A DNA stretch of 6,699 nt from Methanomassiliicoccales archaeon PtaU1.Bin030 (lineage in GTDB: Archaea > Thermoplasmatota > Thermoplasmata > Methanomassiliicoccales > Methanomassiliicoccaceae), in assembly GCA_002067635.1 (NCBI GenBank), contig MVRB01000158.1, forward strand, positions 1-6,699, read 5' to 3'. The position numbers were made by a program, and so were the translations under genes. Below, piece after piece: positions 1 to 4,519 of the stretch (its first letter is position 1; the number at the start of each line of letters is the position of its first letter). Below the pieces are notes generated by a model that was given only the letters and a program-made list of their open reading frames with translations, searched no databases and was not told the DNA's origin.

Positions 1-52
1 AAGGCTTGACGTGATCCCGTTCAAGGCCCTCGCCGATGCCCCGCTCTCATGA
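1..52 (+). CDS. 3' end of an unidentified upstream gene (partial)
   Basis: Reading from base 2 gives an open frame of 16 codons ending in TGA at 50-52, with the C-terminal residues RLDVIPFKALADAPLS. Most codons end in G or C, as in the confident genes of this window, and the other two forward frames hit stops within the first 15 bases. A TATA-like box for the next gene begins just after this stop, which fits a gene boundary. The fragment is too short to assign a family or function. Confidence 0.5.
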   Translation, partial: RLDVIPFKALADAPLS

Positions 53-66
53 CAGGTCAGACGTAC

Positions 67-80
67 CGAAATATTTTTAG
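67..80 (+). promoter_or_regulatory. BRE/TATA-like promoter of the small winged-helix gene
   Basis: The stretch CCGAAATATTTTTAG (67-80 region) stands out as AT-rich in a GC-rich setting. It resembles an archaeal B-recognition element followed by a TATA box. Its centre near 75 lies 29 bases before the ATG at 104, so transcription would start almost at the start codon. There is no Shine-Dalgarno-like sequence in between (the bases before ATG are pyrimidine-rich), which fits a leaderless mRNA. Confidence 0.6.
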
Positions 81-103
81 TAAGCTGAATTTTCCCCAGC
101 CTC

Positions 104-322
104 ATGGTATCCCCTCAAGTTGAGAAGCTATTCAATTCCATGAAGAACGGCGGAATAATCTCCGAGGACAAGGCCGTCAGTGCGGAGAAGGCGACCTCCA
201 TGTCCAAGCTCCCAAAGGCCCAATGCATGAACGCTTTGGCGGAGCTTGAGAGGATGGGAGCGGCCAAGAAGCGCAAGAACAACAACGCCGTGGCCTACTA
301 CCTTACTAGGACCAGCCTGTGA
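104..322 (+). CDS. Small basic winged-helix-like DNA-binding protein, 72 aa
   Basis: The product is 72 residues. Its pattern suggests a helix (about 3-15), a helix-turn-helix core (about 20-50) ending in a probable recognition helix around LPKAQCMNALAELERMG, then a basic wing with KKRK followed by NNN and a short strand AVAYYLTR. This is the pattern of compact winged-helix domains, recognised by eye and not by a family search. The protein is basic: I count 12 Lys/Arg against 6 Asp/Glu. It has no ligand-binding or oligomerisation domain, so it is either a minimal transcription factor or a nucleoid-type protein. The start is set by the TATA box 29 bases upstream and by the absence of a ribosome binding site. 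It stands alone, with a promoter before it and a hairpin plus T-tract after it. It has slightly more A/T-ending codons than its neighbours. Confidence 0.72.
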   Translation: MVSPQVEKLFNSMKNGGIISEDKAVSAEKATSMSKLPKAQCMNALAELERMGAAKKRKNNNAVAYYLTRTSL

Positions 323-336
323 TCCTCTCCCAGAAT

Positions 337-370
337 GAGGGCCGCCCTGGGCCCTCGAATTCCCTTTTTT
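337..370 (+). terminator. Hairpin plus T6 terminator after the winged-helix gene
   Basis: GAGGGCC (337-343) and GGCCCTC (350-356) form a perfect 7-bp stem with a 6-base loop. Nine bases later comes a T6 tract (365-370). It begins 15 bases after the winged-helix stop codon. Archaeal termination depends mainly on the T-tract; the stem may help. Confidence 0.6.
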
Positions 371-428
371 CTCCACCTTACTTTCCTATCTGGTGCATCC
401 CTTTCGCAAGCTGCTGACACTACCTCGT

Positions 429-434
429 AAAAAA
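429..434 (-). terminator. Oligo-T terminator for the flavin reductase gene
   Basis: An A6 run on the plus strand reads as T6 on the minus strand, 26 bases past the flavin reductase stop codon. A weak 4-bp GGGC/GCCC stem (447-460) lies between them. With the opposite-facing T6 at 365-370 this makes a convergent terminator pair. Confidence 0.45.
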
Positions 435-460
435 TGATGGGGGATGGGGCAAGGTAGCCC

Positions 461-1030
461 TCAGTTCCCACGCCTGTAGGTCTTACCGACCTTGAAGGCC
501 TCGGCCACCATCTCCCCCAGGCGGTGATATGTGGAGCCGACGGAGAGGTACATAAGAGGGTCCAGCCTGCCGACGTCGGGGACGTTCTCATTGAAGACGC
601 CCTCCTCCGCGTAAACTCCCACGATCTTACCGAGCACCATGTCCGTGGTGTCGAACTCTATGATCTTGAGGAGCTCGCACTCCATGGTCAGGGGGCACTC
701 CTCGATCATGGGGGCGGTCCCGAGCTTGCCGTAGAAGCTCTTGAAGACCTCCGACTTGTCGGTCTCGTGCCCCGAGGTGATGCCCACGTAGTCGGTGACC
801 GCGGCCATCTGGGTGCTGGGAATGTTCACGCTGAAGGTGCAGTTCTCGAGTATGCCCTCCTTGGTCCTCCTCTCCTTGGCCATCACCAGCCCGATCATGG
901 GAGGTATGTCATCGATCATGGTGAACCAGGCGAGGGTGCAGTAGTTGGGCCTCCCGCCTATGTTGGCCCCGGCTATGCACACGGGCAGGGCGAGCGGGGG
1001 CATTATCATTCCGAGCTCTCTCTTGGTCAT
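461..1030 (-). CDS. Flavin reductase-like FMN-binding split-barrel protein (flavoredoxin type)
   Basis: The product is 189 residues, a usual length for flavin reductase-like/flavoredoxin proteins, which bind FMN as split-barrel dimers and pass electrons to or from small carriers in the cytoplasm. The N-terminal half carries the family pattern: an early strand with PVCIAGANIGGRPNY (about 16-30), a core TLAWFTMIDDIPPMIGLVM (about 32-50), then FSVNIP (about 66-71) and SGHETDK (86-92), which matches the SGR-x-x-DK type motif of these proteins. The start at 1028-1030 is supported by GAGG on the minus strand five bases before ATG. The gene is divergent from the 2-oxoacid oxidoreductase operon and shares its 100-base control region, so the two may be co-regulated. 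The physiological electron partner cannot be read from sequence; ferredoxin is a guess from context. Confidence 0.85.
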   Translation of the reverse strand: MTKRELGMIMPPLALPVCIAGANIGGRPNYCTLAWFTMIDDIPPMIGLVMAKERRTKEGILENCTFSVNIPSTQMAAVTDYVGITSGHETDKSEVFKSFYGKLGTAPMIEECPLTMECELLKIIEFDTTDMVLGKIVGVYAEEGVFNENVPDVGRLDPLMYLSVGSTYHRLGEMVAEAFKVGKTYRRGN

Positions 1031-1077
1031 GTTATCCTCTATCGGATTGGTTCGTGCCGTACATCACACTTTGCCCT

Positions 1078-1095
1078 CCTCGGATTTTGCCGAGG
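1078..1095. repeat. Upstream dyad CCTCG-N8-CGAGG, possible operator
   Basis: CCTCG (1078-1082) and CGAGG (1091-1095) are perfect inverted half-sites separated by eight bases; the pairing extends inward by one more G/C pair. The centre is T-rich. The dyad ends immediately before the TATA-like box of the oxidoreductase operon, so a bound protein would cover the position expected for the B-recognition element. It could act in either direction because the region is divergent. Confidence 0.45.
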
Positions 1096-1104
1096 ATTTA
1101 AGTA
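1096..1104 (+). promoter_or_regulatory. TATA-like box of the vorCBA operon, possibly shared with the divergent gene
   Basis: ATTTAAGTA centred near 1100 lies 31 bases before the ATG at 1131. This predicts a transcript starting within about five bases of the start codon, and no Shine-Dalgarno sequence is present. The core TTTAA is close to self-complementary. Read on the minus strand as CTTAAAT, it would place a start near 1074 for the flavin reductase gene, giving a leader of about 43 bases that contains GAGG. A single box could therefore serve both directions, but this is inference. Confidence 0.5.
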
Positions 1105-1105
1105 C

Positions 1106-1123
1106 GCTCGTTCGTTTTCGAGC
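1106..1123. repeat. Downstream dyad GCTCG-N8-CGAGC, possible operator
   Basis: GCTCG (1106-1110) and CGAGC (1119-1123) are perfect inverted half-sites with eight bases between them, the same geometry as the dyad at 1078-1095. It starts one base after the TATA-like box and ends just before the expected transcription start. A protein bound here would be well placed to block polymerase. The two dyad centres are 28 bases apart. Confidence 0.45.
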
Positions 1124-1130
1124 CGATAAC

Positions 1131-1373
1131 ATGGCCGCTGCCAATGACCTCCCTCGACCGGTCATCATCGAGGATGAATGCAAGGGGTGCGGGCGCTGCA
1201 TCGCCGCCTGCCCCAAGAAGGTGCTCAGACCTGCCGATCACTTGAACCGCCGAGGTTTCGTTCCCGCCGAGTACGTCGGGGAGGGCTGCACCGGCTGCGC
1301 CATCTGCTTCTACAACTGTCCAGAGTTCTATGCGATAGAGGTGCACACCGCGGACAAGGAGGGAGAGCGATGA
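1131..1373 (+). CDS. vorC: 2-oxoacid:ferredoxin oxidoreductase, ferredoxin-like (delta) subunit
   Basis: This is an 80-residue protein with two complete [4Fe-4S] cluster motifs: C17-x2-C20-x2-C23-x3-C27-P and C53-x2-C56-x2-C59-x3-C63-P. Such small subunits carry electrons from the thiamine diphosphate site of the oxidoreductase to soluble ferredoxin. In the Methanothermobacter ketoisovalerate oxidoreductase this is VorC. The frame stays open upstream to 945, but the start at 1131 is chosen because the TATA-like box lies 31 bases before it, the upstream part is antisense to the flavin reductase gene, and 80 residues suits the family. The last codon overlaps the next gene by ATGA (1370-1373), so translation is probably coupled. 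The symbol rests on operon layout; the substrate class (branched-chain versus other 2-oxoacids) is not proven. Confidence 0.85.
   Translation: MAAANDLPRPVIIEDECKGCGRCIAACPKKVLRPADHLNRRGFVPAEYVGEGCTGCAICFYNCPEFYAIEVHTADKEGER
1358..1362 (+). promoter_or_regulatory. Ribosome binding site fixing the alpha-subunit start
   Basis: GGAGG lies seven bases before the ATG at 1370, inside the end of the ferredoxin-subunit gene. It selects 1370 as the start although the reading frame is open well upstream. Confidence 0.65.
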
Positions 1374-2425
1374 GGAAGTTCGTCAAGGGCAACGAGGCCG
1401 TGGTAATCGGAGCGCTTTTCGCCGGCTGCGATGTGTACTTCGGATATCCCATCACTCCGGCCAGCGAGATCGCTCACGGCGCGGCGGAGCTGTTCCCACG
1501 CACAGGCAGGGAGTATCTCCAGGCGGAGTGCGAGACCGGCTCCATCAACATGATCTTCGGAGCAGCCAGCGCAGGGAAGCTGGCCATGACCGCCTCATCG
1601 GGGCCCGGGATAAGCCTGATGCAGGAAGGGATCTCCTACCTCGCGGGGGCCCAGCTACCTGCGGTGATCGTGAACGTCATGCGCACCGGTCCAGGGCTGG
1701 GGAACATCGGTCCGGAGCAGGGGGACTACAACCAGGCGGTGAAGGGGGGCGGTCACGGCAACTACAAGACCATCGTCCTGGCGCCGGGCTCGGTGCAGGA
1801 GATGTGCGACCTGACCATGAGGGCCTTCGAGCTCGCGTTCCGCTACCGTATGCCCGTGGTGGTCCTGGCGGACGCTGTCCTGGGGCAGATGATGGAGTCC
1901 CTGAAGCTCCCGGAGAGCACCCTTCCACGCCCGGAGACCTCGTCCTGGGCGGTCCATGGGGATGCCGCCACACGCCCCAACCTCATCACCTCCATATACC
2001 TGGACCCGGACCGTCACGAGCAGCACAACCTCAGGCTGCAGGAGAAGTACGCGCGCATGAAGGTCGAGGCCAGGGCGGAGACTTACCTCGTGGAGGATGC
2101 TGAAATCGTGCTCACCGGCTATGGCTCCTCCTCGAGGATAGCGCGTTCGGCCGTGGACCGCCTTCGGTCCGAGGGGATCAGGGCCGGGCTCTTCCGGCCG
2201 GTGACCCTTTCCCCGTTCCCGGTGGAGCAGCTTAACGCCGCGGTCGGGGACCGCAGCGTCCTGGTTGTGGAGATGAGCAACGGCCAGTACCGTGACGACG
2301 TGCTCCTGCACCTCGACCGCAGGAGCAGCTCAGAGGTGTCCCTGGTGAACCGCATGGGCGGAAACCTTGTCAGGGTGGAGGACGTCATCAAGGCCGCCCG
2401 AGGGATCGTGGGGGTGAGGGCATGA
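1370..2425 (+). CDS. vorB: 2-oxoacid:ferredoxin oxidoreductase, alpha subunit (VorB-like)
   Basis: The product is 351 residues, close to the roughly 350 expected for VorB-type alpha subunits. The N-terminal pyrimidine-binding domain shows GYPITPASE (25-33), the acidic stretch QAECETG (about 51-57), the TASSGPG loop (74-80) followed by a run ending in YLAG, and an MRTGPGLG segment (about 104-111) corresponding to the RxGPSTG-type motif of this superfamily. The C-terminal part (about 240-351) is the domain II fold with LTGYGSS and VVEMSNGQ. With the beta domain it forms the thiamine diphosphate site that decarboxylates a 2-oxoacid and makes acyl-CoA, or runs in reverse. The start at 1370 is set by GGAGG and by the ATGA overlap with vorC. 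Close homologues include 2-oxoglutarate oxidoreductase alpha subunits, so substrate is uncertain, but the three-gene layout favours Vor. Confidence 0.85.
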   Translation: MRKFVKGNEAVVIGALFAGCDVYFGYPITPASEIAHGAAELFPRTGREYLQAECETGSINMIFGAASAGKLAMTASSGPGISLMQEGISYLAGAQLPAVIVNVMRTGPGLGNIGPEQGDYNQAVKGGGHGNYKTIVLAPGSVQEMCDLTMRAFELAFRYRMPVVVLADAVLGQMMESLKLPESTLPRPETSSWAVHGDAATRPNLITSIYLDPDRHEQHNLRLQEKYARMKVEARAETYLVEDAEIVLTGYGSSSRIARSAVDRLRSEGIRAGLFRPVTLSPFPVEQLNAAVGDRSVLVVEMSNGQYRDDVLLHLDRRSSSEVSLVNRMGGNLVRVEDVIKAARGIVGVRA

Positions 2426-3825
2426 TAAAGCGTTCCCGGGGCTTCTACGAGACTTTCGACCGCAAGGACGGCTCCAGGACCACTACTTTCTGCGCGGGCT
2501 GCGGGCACGGGATCATCCACAAGCTGATAGCGGAGGCCATGGCCGACCTGGGAATCCAGGACCGCACCGTGTTCGTCTCGCCCGTGGGGTGCGCGGCCTT
2601 CTGCTACTACTACTTTGACTGCGGTAACGTGGCCGGGCCCCATGGGCGGGCGTCGGCCGTCGCCACCGGACTCTCGCGGGTGCTCCCGGGCAAGGTCATC
2701 ATCGCCTATCAGGGGGACGGGGACCTGGGGGCCATAGGGTTCAACAACGCCTTCCAGGCCGCGAACCGGGGCGAGAAGTTCGCGTGCTTCTTCGTCAACA
2801 ACACCATCTTCGCCATGACCGGTGGGCAGATGGCGCCCACCACCATGCCAGGCCAGAAGACCGCCACCTCCCCCTACGGCAGGGACGTGGCCAAGACCGG
2901 GGCACCCCTGCGGGTGTGTGAGGTCTTCGCGCAGCTGGACGCCCCCGTGTACGTCGAGAGGGTGTCGGTGGCGGACACCAAGCGCATCATGCAGGCTCGG
3001 AGGGCAGTGAGGAAGGCACTGGAGATCCAGCGCGACGGGAAGGGCTACGCCTTCGTGGAGTTCCTCTCCCCCTGCCCCACAAACTGGCGCATGGATGCCC
3101 TCAAGGCCGCCGACTATGTGACCCAGGAGATGGAGAGGGTGTTCCCCCTGGGGTGCTTCAAGGACCGCAGCTCCGAGGAACCCATCAGGCCTCAGGACAT
3201 CGAGGTCGCGGACCTGAGGGCCGTCCTGGGCGGCTCCGATGGGGGCGTGGAGCCGCAGCCTGACCCCACCTTCCGGGAGAGGCGCTTCAAGTTCTCCGGG
3301 TTCGGAGGGCAGGGGGTGCTCAGCCTAGGCCTGGTGGTCGCCGAGGCCGCGGGCAGGGCCGGCCGGTACGTCTCCTGGTTCCCCAGCTACGGGCCGGAGC
3401 AGCGCGGGGGAGCAGCCTCTTGCTCCGTGGTCATGGGAGGGCAGGAGATCGGCTCTCCGGCGGTGGAGACCCCCGATGTGCTCGTGTGCATGAACCAGCC
3501 CTCCCTGGAGCGCTTCCTGCCCACGGTAGTTCCCGGAGGTACGGTCCTGTACGAGGCCTCCATACCCGCGGAGGTCAGGCCTCCCCAAGGGGTCACCGTC
3601 CATGCCTTCCCTGCAATGCAGATCGCCGCGGACCTGGGGGTCCCCAAGGCCGCCAACACCGCCCTGCTGGGAGCTCTGGTGGAGCTGGGCCTTGTGGAGA
3701 TACCTGAGGAGCACGTCCTCAGCTCCCTGGATGAGAGCTTCTCGGCCAGGCCCAAGCTGGTGGATGTCAACCGCAGGGTGTACGCGGCCGCCCGGGCCTG
3801 GGCGAGGGAGAAGCTCAAGCGGTGA
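2422..3825 (+). CDS. vorA: 2-oxoacid:ferredoxin oxidoreductase, fused beta-gamma subunit (VorA-like)
   Basis: This 467-residue protein joins two subunits that are separate in many oxidoreductases of this class. Residues about 1-245 are the beta (thiamine diphosphate) domain: FCAGCGHG (23-30), the diphosphate and Mg motif GDGD (98-101) ending in NN (126-127), and MTGGQMAPTT (132-141), with SPCPTNW further on. A variable, acidic and proline-containing linker (about 250-287) leads to the gamma domain: GFGGQG (293-298) and a YGPEQRGG motif typical of gamma subunits. From memory, Methanothermobacter VorA has the same beta-gamma fusion and works as a VorABC heterotrimer. Translation probably restarts at the ATGA overlap with vorB (2422-2425), with the G-rich run ending in GGTGA just before it as a ribosome site. 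No terminator is visible after the stop codon. All motifs look intact. Confidence 0.85.
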   Translation: MIKRSRGFYETFDRKDGSRTTTFCAGCGHGIIHKLIAEAMADLGIQDRTVFVSPVGCAAFCYYYFDCGNVAGPHGRASAVATGLSRVLPGKVIIAYQGDGDLGAIGFNNAFQAANRGEKFACFFVNNTIFAMTGGQMAPTTMPGQKTATSPYGRDVAKTGAPLRVCEVFAQLDAPVYVERVSVADTKRIMQARRAVRKALEIQRDGKGYAFVEFLSPCPTNWRMDALKAADYVTQEMERVFPLGCFKDRSSEEPIRPQDIEVADLRAVLGGSDGGVEPQPDPTFRERRFKFSGFGGQGVLSLGLVVAEAAGRAGRYVSWFPSYGPEQRGGAASCSVVMGGQEIGSPAVETPDVLVCMNQPSLERFLPTVVPGGTVLYEASIPAEVRPPQGVTVHAFPAMQIAADLGVPKAANTALLGALVELGLVEIPEEHVLSSLDESFSARPKLVDVNRRVYAAARAWAREKLKR

Positions 3826-3852
3826 GGGAGGCAGCAGCAACCGGTGATAAGC

Positions 3853-3859
3853 TATATTA
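3853..3859 (+). promoter_or_regulatory. TATA-like box of the XRE-cupin/acyl-CoA synthetase pair
   Basis: TATATTA within an AT-rich island (about 3845-3867) is the only TATA-like sequence in the 121-base gap after vorA. It predicts transcription from near 3882 and a leader of about 65 bases that contains a good ribosome site, unlike the leaderless promoters elsewhere in the window. Read-through from vorA is also possible because no T-tract separates them. Confidence 0.5.
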
Positions 3860-3882
3860 CTGATATTGCGGATTTGCCGGAA

Positions 3883-3899
3883 GACCAGCGGCCGCGGTC
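3883..3899. repeat. Imperfect GC-rich dyad near the predicted start of the XRE-cupin mRNA
   Basis: GACC-A-GCGG followed by CCGCGGTC forms an inverted repeat that is perfect except for one extra A at 3887. It lies where transcription is expected to begin. XRE regulators often bind dyads at their own promoters, so it is an operator candidate. GC-rich DNA produces such palindromes by chance, so support is modest. Confidence 0.3.
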
Positions 3900-3936
3900 C
3901 GGACGTGACCTGGCCTTTCTGGCAGACCACGCCCCC

Positions 3937-3941
3937 GGAGG
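3937..3941 (+). promoter_or_regulatory. Ribosome binding site fixing the XRE-cupin start
   Basis: GGAGG is five bases before the ATG at 3947. It decides between this start and an in-frame upstream start at 3866 that would add 27 residues not matching the family. Confidence 0.7.
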
Positions 3942-3946
3942 ATAGT

Positions 3947-4510
3947 ATGTTAAATTCTCATAAACTGGGAACCCGTATCAAGACCTACCGCGAGCGGCTG
4001 GGACTCACCACTGAGGACCTGGCCAAGAACGCCGGCATCGACATCGAACTAGTGAACAACGTGGAGAACGGGGTGGTGTACCCGGCCATCAGCGTGCTGG
4101 TGAAGATCTCCCGCGCCCTGGGTCAAAGACTGGGTACGTTCATGGACGACCAGTTCCTTCCCGATCCCCTAATAGTGCGAATGAAGGACCGCCTGGAAGA
4201 GACCACTCCCCATCACGGGGCCGGACCCGGCAACTACCATTATTTCCCGTTGGGGAAGGGCAAGACGGACCGCCACATGGAGCCCCTGTTCATCATCATC
4301 GACCCTTCCGAGGAGAACTCCCTCGCCTCCCACGAAGGGGAGGAGTTCATAATTGTCGTGTCTGGGGACATAGAGCTCACCTACGGCAAGGAGAAGTATT
4401 ACCTCCAGGCCGGGGATTCGATGTACTATAACTCCGTGGTCCCGCATGTCGTAAGCGCAGTAGGGAACACCCCCGCCACAATCTATGCGGTCGTTTACAC
4501 TCCGGCATGA
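3947..4510 (+). CDS. XRE-family transcriptional regulator with C-terminal cupin sensor domain
   Basis: The product is 187 residues, the usual size for XRE-cupin regulators. Residues about 6-62 are a helix-turn-helix of the XRE/lambda-repressor type (TYRERLGLTTEDLAKNAGI, then LVNNVENG and PAISVLVKISRALG). Residues about 115-186 form a cupin barrel with motif 1 around SHEGEEF (128-134), the turn VVSGDIEL and motif 2 GDSMYYNSVVPH ending in H167. The protein should bind DNA as a dimer and sense a small molecule. The position before the first metal-ligand histidine, often HxH in this family, reads A127-S-H129, so one usual ligand is missing. The gene leads into the acyl-CoA synthetase gene with only a nine-base gap, a pairing I know from other archaea, so the synthetase is its likely target and a carboxylic acid or acyl-CoA its likely signal. 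That last point is inference. Confidence 0.88.
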   Translation: MLNSHKLGTRIKTYRERLGLTTEDLAKNAGIDIELVNNVENGVVYPAISVLVKISRALGQRLGTFMDDQFLPDPLIVRMKDRLEETTPHHGAGPGNYHYFPLGKGKTDRHMEPLFIIIDPSEENSLASHEGEEFIIVVSGDIELTYGKEKYYLQAGDSMYYNSVVPHVVSAVGNTPATIYAVVYTPA

Positions 4511-4513
4511 GGG
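4509..4513 (+). promoter_or_regulatory. Ribosome site overlapping a stop codon, favouring ATG 4520
   Basis: GAGGG begins inside the TGA stop (4508-4510) of the regulator gene. It is six bases before ATG 4520 but directly abuts ATG 4514, which is too close to work. The later start is therefore preferred. The arrangement couples translation of the two genes. Confidence 0.6.
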
Positions 4514-4519
4514 ATGCCC

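Noticed and set aside
323..460. Possible small RNA or extra gene in the convergent gap
   Set aside because: Only the two oppositely oriented terminator signals are visible, with no promoter or conserved RNA structure.
524..1129. Open frame of 201 codons on the plus strand
   Set aside because: It is antisense to the flavin reductase gene, which has clear family motifs. The translation shows no domain pattern and is a by-product of GC-rich codon bias.
945..1130. N-terminal extension of the ferredoxin subunit to 945
   Set aside because: It would overlap the divergent flavin reductase gene, run through the TATA-like box and add 62 residues unlike any ferredoxin subunit.
1178..1369. N-terminal extension of the alpha subunit to 1178
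   Set aside because: It lies inside the ferredoxin-subunit gene in another frame and reads Arg-rich. The GGAGG and ATGA overlap select 1370.
1655..2311. Open frame of 218 codons on the minus strand inside vorB
   Set aside because: It is fully antisense to a well-supported subunit gene and shows no domain features.
3325..3930. Open frame of 201 codons on the minus strand over the gamma domain of vorA
   Set aside because: It is antisense to intact gamma motifs, with composition typical of a shadow frame.
3866..3946. Extension of the XRE-cupin protein to ATG 3866
   Set aside because: The added 27 residues resemble no XRE-cupin N-terminus, the start would precede the predicted transcription start near 3882, and a good ribosome site precedes 3947.
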